Source of the DNA: UBA5070 sp035352895
GTDB taxonomy: Bacteria; Fibrobacterota; Fibrobacteria; UBA5070
DNA length: 64,000 nt
Assembly: GCA_035352895.1 (NCBI GenBank)
Contig: DAOPYN010000004.1
Coordinates: forward strand, 1 to 64,000
Reading direction: 5' to 3'
Positions 8,934 through 17,396 of the stretch are shown piece by piece. The position numbers and the translations under genes are program-made. The number at the start of each line of letters is the position of its first letter. Within the stretch, counting starts at the first letter, position 1. A model generated the notes under the pieces. The model was given only the letters and a program-made list of their open reading frames with translations. It was not told where the DNA came from and searched no databases.

Positions 8934-9800
8934 CTACTTGGCCAAGCCGTCGGTAGGGTCTTCCAATTGCGACGTTCCGATCGGGAGCTCCCCCGGATCG
9001 CCTGCTTTCCCCTGATCGTCCAACACGAGTTCCTTAGTCGCTCCATCTGGCAAAGTGATCTTCCGCTTGCCGGATCCGCCCAGGAAGCGAGCGCCCAGGC
9101 TCGTTTTCGCCTGCAGTTCCGGACTCTTCGAGCTCGAGCCCATGCAGCTGAAGGTCGCCTGGAAATGGGCGTCCTTGTACGTCTCCGAGGTTTGCTTCAG
9201 TTCCTCTCCGGATTTCTTGTACTCCTGACGGAAGGGGTACTGGCTTTCCCAGACCACCTCGCCAGCACCTTGCTGGACCTCTCCCTTGCCGCTGGCCACC
9301 ACCGTGCGATGCGCGGCGTCCTGGTGGCAGACGATGGTCCAGGAAAACTGCGTGCCATCGGGAATTCCCGGCATCTTGGCTTTCCAGTGCGTTGCTTGCC
9401 CAAGCGGGACCTTCTGCATGGCCTTGCCCTTGGAATCGACGATCTCCACCGGCCCCAGCGCCACCTGGTCGCGCACCAAGAGCGTGTCCGAACGGCCGGT
9501 GATCCCCACGGAGCTGGCTTCCGCCATGAAGAAGTGCTTGCCCTTGGTCTTGGCGGGGATCTTCCAGCGGGCCGCGCAGCAATTGGCCGTGGCTTTTCCC
9601 TGGATGGTGGTCACCACCGAGCCGTCCTCGGCGTGGATCTTGAAGGTGAAGGGACAGCCTTCCCCCACGTATCCGGTCAAGACGGTCATCACGGCTTCGC
9701 CGCCGGCCATCGCCTCCGACAGGTTCCAGCGGCACGCAAGCAGGATGGACGACATGGTGGCGTCCAGGGGAGTCCCCAATTGGCCGTTGAGCTTGGGCAT
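8934..9800 (-). CDS. Ig-like beta-sandwich protein of the secretion cassette
   Basis: A 288-residue protein without a signal peptide. It reads as two or three beta-sandwich units: about 20-95 (RWNLSEAMAGGEAVMTV ... MAEASSVG), about 105-195, and a Gly/Ser/Lys-rich C-terminal part. Such modules are frequent in PAAR and VgrG accessory proteins and usually serve as adaptors. It starts one base after the stop of the DUF2169 gene and is followed by the amidohydrolase gene, so it may bridge that cargo to the DUF2169 protein. No catalytic motif is visible. The adaptor role is inferred. Confidence 0.7.
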   Translation of the reverse strand: MPKLNGQLGTPLDATMSSILLACRWNLSEAMAGGEAVMTVLTGYVGEGCPFTFKIHAEDGSVVTTIQGKATANCCAARWKIPAKTKGKHFFMAEASSVGITGRSDTLLVRDQVALGPVEIVDSKGKAMQKVPLGQATHWKAKMPGIPDGTQFSWTIVCHQDAAHRTVVASGKGEVQQGAGEVVWESQYPFRQEYKKSGEELKQTSETYKDAHFQATFSCMGSSSKSPELQAKTSLGARFLGGSGKRKITLPDGATKELVLDDQGKAGDPGELPIGTSQLEDPTDGLAK

Positions 9801-9801
9801 G

Positions 9802-10971
9802 TCAGTCCTCCGCCCCGATGGCGAGCTTGGTCCATTGGGTCATGGAGTCGGGGCCGTCGTAGCGGCACGACCCCCGCCAGATCATGGACAGCTGGTCGTT
9901 CCCCTTGGTGATGATCACGCTCTGGAGCACCGTGTCCATCCATTCGCGACCCATCCCCACGTCCATCCAGACCATGGGCCGTTTGCCGGGCAGGGGGAAC
10001 TTGAAGATCGGGTGGTCGGGATCCAGATACCCAAGCGCCACCTCCTCGTCGCCCTTCAGATGGGGAAGCTTCAGACCTTCCGGTGCACCGCAGTGGAATT
10101 CCGGATTCAGCACCGGCGTGGGCGTGTTGCCCGCCATGCCGTCGGATTCCGCCCGCATCTGCAACCGGGCGATTTCCGCACCCGGCGCGATGTCCGGCGG
10201 CAGACCGGCATAGGTCACCCGGGGATGGAAGTTCCGGCTGGTGTAGCCCAAGGCCCAGGGCTGGGGCATCTGGGGCCACTGGTCCAGGGATTTGAGCACC
10301 AGGTTGTCCGGGGTCAGCACATGGGCGGGGTTTTCCAGGTTGGGGAGCTTGGTCCTGAAGATCTCCTCCAGGGTGGGATCCACCAGGAATCCCGTCCCCA
10401 CGGGGTTGCGTGGATAGACCATCTCGGCCTGGGTCTTGGACGACTGGAACCGCCCTCCATAGGCCTTCCCGAAGTGCAAGGGCATGGTCTCGAAGAGTTC
10501 CGGTTCGGAGAATTCGAACCCGAAGGTCTTGGGCACGATCTTCCGGTTCCCGAACACCCGCACCACCTTGCGGAACGCCCCGATCTGGATGCCCGCATCG
10601 AAGTACTTCCCCTGCTTGCCGCGAGGGGCCCAGGCGTTGCCGATCACGATCACGTCCGTGCAGGGCTTCCAGGGCACCAGTTCGTTCTCGAACTGGGTGG
10701 GCTCGGTGGCGGGGTTGTTCGTGTCCCAGTGGACATCCGCCTCCACCCAATCCACGGGATCGTCGGGCAGTGGATGGTCGTCATGCACCAGCGACCACGA
10801 AGCTTTGGCGAGCACGGAAACGATGGGCGATCCGTCCGGCATGTGGCCGGGAACCATGCGCGTGAGCCACTTCATGGGTGTGTTCCAGGTGCGACGCGAC
10901 GAGATTGGAGGGCCGTGGATTGGAACAAGCTGGACTCCTTCTGAGGAGGCGAGGGCACGAACATCCGCCAT
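9802..10971 (-). CDS. DUF2169-domain protein (type VI secretion accessory)
   Basis: A 389-residue protein. The N-terminal WNTPMKWLTRMVPGHMPDG, followed by SVLAKASWSL, fits the conserved start of DUF2169, and the rest (RTNP-like YPRNPVGTGF, WPQMPQPWALGY, NPEFHCGAPEG) matches the family's typical landmarks. DUF2169 proteins are usually encoded beside PAAR genes and are thought to help load or present spike-tip cargo. The ATG at 10971 is a compromise: it has no good ribosome-binding site, but the domain must begin before WNTPM and no nearer ATG exists. It is the first complete gene of the cassette. Confidence 0.82.
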   Translation of the reverse strand: MADVRALASSEGVQLVPIHGPPISSRRTWNTPMKWLTRMVPGHMPDGSPIVSVLAKASWSLVHDDHPLPDDPVDWVEADVHWDTNNPATEPTQFENELVPWKPCTDVIVIGNAWAPRGKQGKYFDAGIQIGAFRKVVRVFGNRKIVPKTFGFEFSEPELFETMPLHFGKAYGGRFQSSKTQAEMVYPRNPVGTGFLVDPTLEEIFRTKLPNLENPAHVLTPDNLVLKSLDQWPQMPQPWALGYTSRNFHPRVTYAGLPPDIAPGAEIARLQMRAESDGMAGNTPTPVLNPEFHCGAPEGLKLPHLKGDEEVALGYLDPDHPIFKFPLPGKRPMVWMDVGMGREWMDTVLQSVIITKGNDQLSMIWRGSCRYDGPDSMTQWTKLAIGAED

Positions 10972-11097
10972 GGGGGCGATGGGGAACCGCTCAAAGGGAA
11001 GAACTCTTGGAAAACATAGTAGCCAGAGAGCACTCCCAGGCACATCTCGGTGGTGCCGTGGGTGGTCTTGCCAACGATTCTGGCTGGACCACCCCTC

Positions 11098-11291
11098 TCA
11101 CTGCACCTCGGATTCGAGCGATGCCAGGCTGAGCTTGGCCTCCGGGTCGATCCGCACGACGGCTTCATCGGAATTCGTCTGGACTTCCGGACGGTACATG
11201 AGTTCGGCGCGGGCCTCCTGGTGCATGGCCTGCCCCCCACCAGTTGGCTCAGCAGGACGATGGCAGGGAACATTCCTGCAATCCAAGCCAA
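11098..11291 (-). pseudogene. Short secreted-peptide gene broken at a G6 tract; shares the lipoprotein tail
   Basis: Reading minus, one frame directly after the M32 stop encodes a signal-like peptide (AWIAGMFPAIVLLSQLVGG). After a run of six Gs (11233-11238 as Cs on plus) a different frame carries QAMHQEARAELMYRPEVQ and ends DPEAKLSLASLESEVQ. That end is nearly the same as the PEAKLSLAALxSEVK end of lipoproteins A and B, and the DNA is also similar. A one-base slip in the G run would join the two into a peptide of roughly 65 residues. It may be a decayed lipoprotein copy, a phase-variable gene or a sequencing error. Just downstream, GPARIVGKTTHGTTE resembles a decayed PAAR start. Confidence 0.55.
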
Positions 11292-11292
11292 A

Positions 11293-12783
11293 TCACCCTC
11301 CCAGATACCGTCCCCTGAGGTAGGCCAGGAAGTCCGATGCCGAAGGCTCCTTGCCGGTGGCGCGCCGGATGAGCTCGGGTGTTTCCCAACGCGAACCGTG
11401 CACGTGGATGTTCTCGCGCAGCCAGGCCAGGAGGTCCGCTCGGCTGGATGTGCGCCCCTGGGACTGGGCGGCGGAATGGAGCTGGGCCGACAGGAGGTTT
11501 CCCAGCGTGTAGGTGGGGAAGTACCCGAACATCCCCGCGCTCCAATGGACGTCCTGCATGCAGCCTTCGGCGTGGTTGGCGGGTTCCACCCCCAGAAGGT
11601 CGCGGTAGGCGCGGTTCCATTCGCCCGGCAGGTCACGCGCGGCGAGGTCTCCCTGGATCATGGCCTTCTCCAGACGGAACCGCACAAGCACGTGGAGGTT
11701 GTAGGTGACTTCGTCCGATTCGGTGCGTACCAGGGTGCGCCGCACCCACCGCGACCGCTCCGCCCAACGCTCCGGACCGACCACTCCCAGCTTGGGGAAG
11801 ACCCCAGACACCACGTTCCACTGGTCCTGCCAGAAACCGTCCGACCTGCCCACGATGTTCTCCCACAGCCGCGACTGGCTCTCGTGGACGGCCATGGAGG
11901 CGAAGCTCCCCAACGGGGTCCCGACCAGGGCCTCGGGGAGCCCCTGCTCGTAGAGGGCATGGCCGGTCTCGTGCAGGGTGGAGAAGACCGCGCCGCCCAG
12001 GTCGTCCGACGAAACCCGCGTGGTGATGCGGCTGTCCCCCAGATGCACGGTCTCGGAGAACGGGTGGGCGGACAGATCCAACCGCCCCCCCTCGAAGTCG
12101 TAGCCGATGGCCGCGGCCAGTTTCCGGCAAAGGTCCATCTGGAGTTCGGCGGGGAAGGGGCCCCGGAAGGCGTCCAACCGACCCAACCCCTCCTGCCGGG
12201 AAGCACCGCGTTCGATGGCCTCGGCGGCCAGGGCCGGAAGCTCGGCTTCCAATTGGGCGAACAGCTTGGTCCAGTCGTCCGTCCGCAAACCCCGTTCGTA
12301 GTCGGACAGCAGCCCGTCGTAGGGGGTGCCCCCTTCCGGGGCGATGCACGAGCCCTCCTGGCGGCGCAGTTCCACGACCCTCTCCAGATGGGGGAGGAAC
12401 GTCTCGAAGTCCGATGTCTTCCTGGCACGGGCCCAGACCTGCTGTCCCAGGCTGGTGGCCGAGGCCAGTTCTTCCACGAGGGACGCCGGCACCTTGCGGG
12501 AACGCTCCACGCTCCGGCCCACCAGTTCCAGCTGGCGCGAACGATCGGAATCCGTCGCTTCCTGGCGCGAGGCCTCCAGCAGATCGGAAAGAACCGGGGA
12601 GACGGTCTTCTCGTGCAGAAGCCGCGCGAAGGTGGCTTGCATCTCGGCGCGGACGGTCTCGCCCTTGGGGGGCATGCCCGTCTCCTGGTCCCACTGCAGG
12701 AGCCGCGAAGCGGCTCCGAGATGGTCTGTTTCCTTCAGGTAGGCGATCAGTCGGTCGTAGGCGGACATGCGTTCAAATTGCAT
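11293..12783 (-). CDS. Thermostable-type carboxypeptidase, family M32
   Basis: A 496-residue protein matching carboxypeptidase Taq (M32) over its full length, close to the usual 500. The zinc motif HETGH lies at 271-275, and HESQSRLWEN (300-309) provides the third ligand region and the family signature. Late motifs HWSAGMFGYFPTYTLGN and the C-terminal WLRENIHVHG are also typical. It removes C-terminal residues from peptides in the cytoplasm. The start at 12783 is preceded by GAGGGA; an ATG five codons later is possible. It lies 35 bp downstream of the cellulase gene and may be co-transcribed with it. Confidence 0.95.
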   Translation of the reverse strand: MQFERMSAYDRLIAYLKETDHLGAASRLLQWDQETGMPPKGETVRAEMQATFARLLHEKTVSPVLSDLLEASRQEATDSDRSRQLELVGRSVERSRKVPASLVEELASATSLGQQVWARARKTSDFETFLPHLERVVELRRQEGSCIAPEGGTPYDGLLSDYERGLRTDDWTKLFAQLEAELPALAAEAIERGASRQEGLGRLDAFRGPFPAELQMDLCRKLAAAIGYDFEGGRLDLSAHPFSETVHLGDSRITTRVSSDDLGGAVFSTLHETGHALYEQGLPEALVGTPLGSFASMAVHESQSRLWENIVGRSDGFWQDQWNVVSGVFPKLGVVGPERWAERSRWVRRTLVRTESDEVTYNLHVLVRFRLEKAMIQGDLAARDLPGEWNRAYRDLLGVEPANHAEGCMQDVHWSAGMFGYFPTYTLGNLLSAQLHSAAQSQGRTSSRADLLAWLRENIHVHGSRWETPELIRRATGKEPSASDFLAYLRGRYLGG

Positions 12784-12818
12784 TCTCGCGCGTCCCTCGC
12801 CAGCGGATGCGATCCGCC

Positions 12819-14582
12819 TCAGCGGGCTCGCACCACGGTATGCAGCTCGCGCCGACCAGGCCCGGTGAGGTCGGCCATCAGGAGTCCGGAAGACTCCCCC
12901 ACCCGGACCTCGGCCTGTCCGTCGCGGATCTCCATCCTGGCCAGGACACGTCCGGATGGATCGCGCAATGCGACCTGGTGGAAGCCCTGCGCATCCTGGA
13001 TGCGGATGCGCCCCTCCACCACGTGGACCGTGGCGGCCCTTTTCCACGAAGCCTTGGAGCGCAACGGAACGCTTTCATGGTTGAGCTCGAACCAATTGAG
13101 GTTGAACAGGCTCTTGGTGCCAACCCCCTCGAAGACCACCTTGAGGACCTGGGTTCCGGCCTTCAGATCCACTCCCGTGGTGTCCGAGAACGATTCCCAT
13201 TTCTGCCAATCTCCCGTCCCCACGATGGCCACGCGCTTGAGCTCCACCCCGGCGGCGTCCTTGAGGACGAAATCCCCTCCCGCATTGGCGCTGGCCGCCC
13301 GCACGTGCAGGTTGTAGCGGCCATCCTCCTTCACGTTCACCACGTAGTCGGCACCGTCACCCGGTTCGATCCACCCCATGTTGTCGGTTCCATCGCCGTC
13401 CATGGACGTTTCGAACTGCACTCCGTTGTAGCTGAGAAATCCTTCCGCCTCGATGCGTCCCGGAACGACCGTGGTGTCCGGAACGCGCGGCGGAACCGGA
13501 AGTGGTTCGGGGAAGCTGTACTTCGCGTTCGCCTCCAGGATCTGCGCGCGGACCCATGTGCCCGAAGGGGTGAGGTCGGTATCGTTCCATCCACCCAGCG
13601 GATTGGCGGTAGGGATGAGCGCCGCGGACGATTCCGACTTGTTCACCACCGACCAGTTGCACCAGCTGATGTAGTTGGTCTTGGCCCAATCGAGCCATTC
13701 CTTGGCCTTGTCCAAGTACAGGCTCTTGTCGGCGCCACCGCCGCCGTCGGCGTTGGTGGTTCCCCACTCCGACAGGAAAAGGGCTGTCGCCTTGGACAAG
13801 GTGTTGCGACCGCTCGTGTAGGCGCCCGTCGAGGCCTTGGCCGGAGCGTTGGTCATGTTCACCACATGAGATCCAGCGTAGAAATGCAGCGTGTAGGCGA
13901 GGTTCTTGCCCACCACCGGATTGGCGGCCGCACCGGAGGGATTCTGATCCCAGTTTTCGTTGCCGATCAGGATCAGGTTGTCGGGATCGATCGCGCGGAT
14001 GGAATCCACCACGGCCTGGGAGTAGGGCTTGATCTGTTCATCCCAATCCCAGGCTTCTTCCGCCCCGTTTCCGTTGGCGTCGGGAGCCATGACTCCATGC
14101 GGTTCGTTGTAGATCTCGTAGATCACGTTGGGGGTTTGGCCCCACTTGCGCGCGACCTTCTGGAAGAAGTCGATGGACTGGGCCTGGTGGTCGGGAGCGT
14201 TGTGGTCGTGCCAGTCCACGACCACGTAGATCCCCAGGTCCACCGAAGCCTGGATCACCGAATCCACCATCCTCATGTTCTTGATGGCGCCGTTGCTGGG
14301 ATCCAGGTACATCCCGTTGCCTTCCACTCCCATGGCGATGCGGATCACGGAAATCTTCCAATCGTAGGCCAGCCAGTGCACCGTGCGGCGGTTGTAGAAG
14401 GTGGACGCCCACCCCGACCAGAACAAGCTCATTCCCACCAACTGGGTGGGCTGACCCTTGGCATCCACGATCCGAGCCCCCTGGACCCGGAGTGCGCCAT
14501 GATCTTCCACCGGGGTCAGAGCCTGCGCTCCGACCACCATCCCCATCACCAGACCCAGCCCTTTGGCCCACCATCGGTTCAT
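12819..14582 (-). CDS. Secreted GH5 endoglucanase with CBM6-like module
   Basis: A 587-residue exported enzyme. The start at 14582 has a strong AGGAGG site and gives a signal peptide ending near AQA (19-21). Residues about 25-350 form a GH5 barrel: E160 in IYNEPHG is the acid/base, E272 in LSEWG the nucleophile, with WHDHN and HFYAGSH between them. After a proline-rich linker (about 358-372), residues 374-503 fit a family 6 carbohydrate-binding module (RIEAEGF start, GWIEPGDGADY, FNLNWFEL end). The last 80 residues are a small beta domain that could be a sorting or anchoring signal. It should cleave beta-1,4-glucans outside the cell. Confidence 0.92.
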   Translation of the reverse strand: MNRWWAKGLGLVMGMVVGAQALTPVEDHGALRVQGARIVDAKGQPTQLVGMSLFWSGWASTFYNRRTVHWLAYDWKISVIRIAMGVEGNGMYLDPSNGAIKNMRMVDSVIQASVDLGIYVVVDWHDHNAPDHQAQSIDFFQKVARKWGQTPNVIYEIYNEPHGVMAPDANGNGAEEAWDWDEQIKPYSQAVVDSIRAIDPDNLILIGNENWDQNPSGAAANPVVGKNLAYTLHFYAGSHVVNMTNAPAKASTGAYTSGRNTLSKATALFLSEWGTTNADGGGGADKSLYLDKAKEWLDWAKTNYISWCNWSVVNKSESSAALIPTANPLGGWNDTDLTPSGTWVRAQILEANAKYSFPEPLPVPPRVPDTTVVPGRIEAEGFLSYNGVQFETSMDGDGTDNMGWIEPGDGADYVVNVKEDGRYNLHVRAASANAGGDFVLKDAAGVELKRVAIVGTGDWQKWESFSDTTGVDLKAGTQVLKVVFEGVGTKSLFNLNWFELNHESVPLRSKASWKRAATVHVVEGRIRIQDAQGFHQVALRDPSGRVLARMEIRDGQAEVRVGESSGLLMADLTGPGRRELHTVVRAR

Positions 14583-14769
14583 CGCATCCTCCTGGGCAAC
14601 CCGCCCCCTCGACATGATCCACCATCCGCTGGCAAAGATCCCGTCGGAAAGAGTCGCCAGGCGAGCTGAAACGGTTCAATTTAATCTCCGAATTCGTCGT
14701 CTACAAAAGTCGCGCCGGATCGATTTCAGTGCGGTTTTTTGGCTCAGGCCAGTGCTATCCTTGTGCTTG

Positions 14770-15534
14770 ATGCCAGAGCTCCACGAGGACCCCATTCCAC
14801 GAAATCACGCCTTGGCCAAGCTCGCCAAGGCCTATCCCGATTGGATCCGGCGGCTGCGGTGCCGGGATGGCGAGCTTGTGCTCCACGAAGGAGACCCGGA
14901 CGATTCCGTCTTCTTCCTGGAAGAAGGATCGCTCGTGGTGGAGCAGGAGGTCTCCGGAGGGGCAAAGCATGTCCTGAAGGTGCTGACCAACTCCCCAGAA
15001 TCGGACCAGATGGTCCCCTTCGGCGAGATGAGCCACCAGCTGGACGGGAGGCGCTCCGCCTCCATCCGCTCGGCGGGCGGATCGGTGGTGGTCCGCGTGG
15101 AAGGCCACGCGTTCGAATCGGTGTTCCACGATTTTCCCGAATTGGCCCGCACCCTGAACCTGAAGCTGGTGGAACGCCTGCGGGACACCAACGCCCGACT
15201 CAAGGAACTGGTCCGGCAGATGGACCCCCCCGTGCTCCGGGAGATGGTCCTGCAATCGCGCATCCTCTTCCGCGAAGGGGAACCGGCCAGGGACCTGTGG
15301 CAATGCCCGGCGGGACTTCTCCACGAAGTCCGTCCGGGAGGTTCGCGCATCGAGATCCAGGCCGACGTGGAAGGCTTCGTGGATCCTCTTCCCTTCTTCC
15401 GAGGCGGCGTGTGGAACCGCACCGTGGAAGTCTCCACGGGATCGTTCCTCCTCAAGTGGTCGTGCGACCAGCCCGCCGACGTCTTCCGCTTCCATCCCGA
15501 ACTCGCCCTTCGGCTCCTTCGAGACAACGTCTGA
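14770..15534 (+). CDS. Cyclic-nucleotide-binding-domain protein coupled to rpoN
   Basis: A 254-residue protein. Residues about 15-110 resemble a cNMP-binding beta barrel of the CRP family (GELVLHEGDPDDSVFFLEEG, then FGEMSHQLDGRRSASIRSAGG). A helical stretch follows, and residues about 155-230 look like a second, less complete barrel (RILFREGEPARDLWQCPAG). There is no helix-turn-helix, so it is unlikely to bind DNA itself. The ATG follows an upstream region without a gene and begins a two-gene unit: its TGA shares a base with the rpoN ATG. A role in sensing a nucleotide or partner that influences sigma-54 use is possible but inferred from coupling. Confidence 0.8.
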   Translation: MPELHEDPIPRNHALAKLAKAYPDWIRRLRCRDGELVLHEGDPDDSVFFLEEGSLVVEQEVSGGAKHVLKVLTNSPESDQMVPFGEMSHQLDGRRSASIRSAGGSVVVRVEGHAFESVFHDFPELARTLNLKLVERLRDTNARLKELVRQMDPPVLREMVLQSRILFREGEPARDLWQCPAGLLHEVRPGGSRIEIQADVEGFVDPLPFFRGGVWNRTVEVSTGSFLLKWSCDQPADVFRFHPELALRLLRDNV

Positions 15535-17033
15535 TGAACCTAGGTTTCGGTCTTTCCATGGACATGCGGATGGAGCAGAAGCTCTCGCCGCAGATGATCC
15601 AATCCCTGAAGCTCCTTCAGGTTTCCGCCCTGGAGCTGGAGATGCTCGTCAAGCAGGAGATGGAGACCAACCCCGTCCTGGAACTGGACGACGGCCCCGA
15701 ACCGGAGCTGGTGGACGGCGAACGAGCCGATGGTCCGGAAACCACCGAGGAACGGGACGAACGCGAGGAGCGCCAGGATGCCGAGGAGGCCTCCGGAGAG
15801 GAACCCGAGTCGCGCGAGGAGCAGGTCTCCGCAAGCACCCAGGACAACCCGGCCGAGATCGACTGGGAGGCGTACTTCGACGATGGTTTCGACCCCGGCG
15901 GACGCATGACCGAGGAACGCTCCAGCCCCGACGAACGGCTGGAACGCGTGCCCGTGCACCAGGCCAGCATGGAGGAAACCCTCCTGGCGCAGCTGGACGA
16001 GAAGAAGTTCGATCCCGCGTTGCGGCCGACCATCGAATGGCTGATCGGGAACCTCAACGAGAACGGCTTCCTGGAAGTCGCCCAGGAGGAAGCCCAGAGC
16101 AAGCTGGGGATCGACGAGTCCACCTGGGAGGAGGCCCTCTCCGTGCTGCAGCGGCTGGATCCGCCCGGCATCGGCTCGCGCGATCTGCGCGAATGCCTGC
16201 TGGTGCAGCTCTCGCGTCTGGGGCAGCGGGACACCATCGCCTGGAAAATCATCCACGACTGCTTCGGGCTCCTGCAGAAGCTGAAGGTGCCCACCATCGC
16301 ACGTCGTCTGGACAGCACCCCGGAGGAGATCCAGGCGGCGATCAAGGAGATCGGCCAGCTGGAGCCACGCCCCGGACGGCAATTGTCCAGCCCCCAGGCC
16401 CCGCCGGTGGTCCCCGACCTGGTGGTGGAGCTCGGCCTTGACGGAATCTGGCAAGTCTCCTTCAACGACAAGACCGTGCCTTCGCTGCGCGTCAGCCGCT
16501 CCTACCAGGACCTGGTCCGCCGCGGATCGCGCGCCTCCACCGACGAGAAGAAGTACGTCCGCGACAAGCTGAACTCGGCCACCTGGCTCCTGCGTTCCAT
16601 CGAGCAGCGCAAGTCCACCATGCTCAAGGTGATGCACGCCATCCTCGAATCCCAGATGGAGTTCTTCGAGGAGGGACCCGGCCACCTCAAGCCCCTGGTG
16701 CTCCAGGACATCGCCGACAAGGTGAAGATGCACATCTCCACCGTCAGCCGCGTCACCAACGAGAAGTACGTGCAGACCCCGCACGGAGTGTTCGAGCTGA
16801 AGTCGTTCTTCTCGGCGTCGGTCACCCAGGAGGACGGCTCCGAGATCAGCTCGGTGGAGGCCCGCGAGGCCATCCGCAAGCTCATCGAGGAGGAGGACCC
16901 CGCCGATCCCCTCTCCGACCAGAAGATCGTCGACGTGCTGGAGGAGAAGGGCCTGCACGTGGCACGGCGGACGGTGGCCAAGTACAGGGATCTGATGGGG
17001 ATCCTTCCAGCGAGAATGCGCCGCAAATTCTGA
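15534..17033 (+). CDS. rpoN: RNA polymerase sigma-54 factor
   Basis: A 499-residue sigma-54. Region I is the N-terminal KLSPQMIQSLKLLQVSALEL; an acidic, glutamate-rich region II covers about 50-130. The core-binding and helix-turn-helix regions follow (IADKVKMHISTVSRVTNEKY), and the RpoN box is ARRTVAKYRD at 477-486. It directs RNA polymerase to -24/-12 promoters, which need an AAA+ activator to open. The ATG overlaps the stop of the cyclic-nucleotide-domain gene (TGATG). The decayed rtcR near the right end of the window once encoded such an activator. Confidence 0.98.
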   Translation: MNLGFGLSMDMRMEQKLSPQMIQSLKLLQVSALELEMLVKQEMETNPVLELDDGPEPELVDGERADGPETTEERDEREERQDAEEASGEEPESREEQVSASTQDNPAEIDWEAYFDDGFDPGGRMTEERSSPDERLERVPVHQASMEETLLAQLDEKKFDPALRPTIEWLIGNLNENGFLEVAQEEAQSKLGIDESTWEEALSVLQRLDPPGIGSRDLRECLLVQLSRLGQRDTIAWKIIHDCFGLLQKLKVPTIARRLDSTPEEIQAAIKEIGQLEPRPGRQLSSPQAPPVVPDLVVELGLDGIWQVSFNDKTVPSLRVSRSYQDLVRRGSRASTDEKKYVRDKLNSATWLLRSIEQRKSTMLKVMHAILESQMEFFEEGPGHLKPLVLQDIADKVKMHISTVSRVTNEKYVQTPHGVFELKSFFSASVTQEDGSEISSVEAREAIRKLIEEEDPADPLSDQKIVDVLEEKGLHVARRTVAKYRDLMGILPARMRRKF

Positions 17034-17396
17034 GGAACCGCCCTTGCGGCGGCGCCCACTTGCTCCTCGGACCCTCGGCGTCCCCAGGGTTCCCATCCTG
17101 CTAAATGCAGGATGGGAGGGGTGCGAAGCGACGCGGTCGGGTCCGCGTCGCGGCGTGGACATCCACCGCGAGGACGGTTCCTGGACGAATTCAGAGGGCG
17201 CATTCTCGCCCCGCTCACCTCTCGGCGTCTCCAGGGTTCCCATCACGCTAAATGCGGGATGGGAGGGTTTCGGTTCCCATCCCGCGAATAGCGGGATGGG
17301 AGGGAATGCGGATGCGACGCGGTCGGGTCCGTGTCGCGGCGTGGACATCCACCGCGAGGGCGGTTCCTGGACCAACCAGCGGTTGCGTTCGGGCGC
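17034..17396. repeat. Intergenic region with three hairpins and a pair of 59-bp repeats
   Basis: This 363-bp gap lies between the converging ends of rpoN and the RCC1 gene. It holds three copies of a hairpin with 10-bp arms and a 5-bp loop at 17092-17116, 17239-17263 and 17276-17300. The first and third are perfect palindromes although their arms differ (CCCATCCTGC versus CCCATCCCGC), so the change is compensated on both sides; the second has two mismatches. A 59-bp sequence occurs at 17128-17186 and 17314-17372 with two differences. The region probably ends transcription from both sides and belongs to a dispersed repeat family. Confidence 0.85.

Noticed and set aside
12819..13080. C-terminal domain of the cellulase as a type IX sorting signal
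   Set aside because: The end is beta-rich and basic but lacks a clear conserved sorting motif that I can verify by eye.
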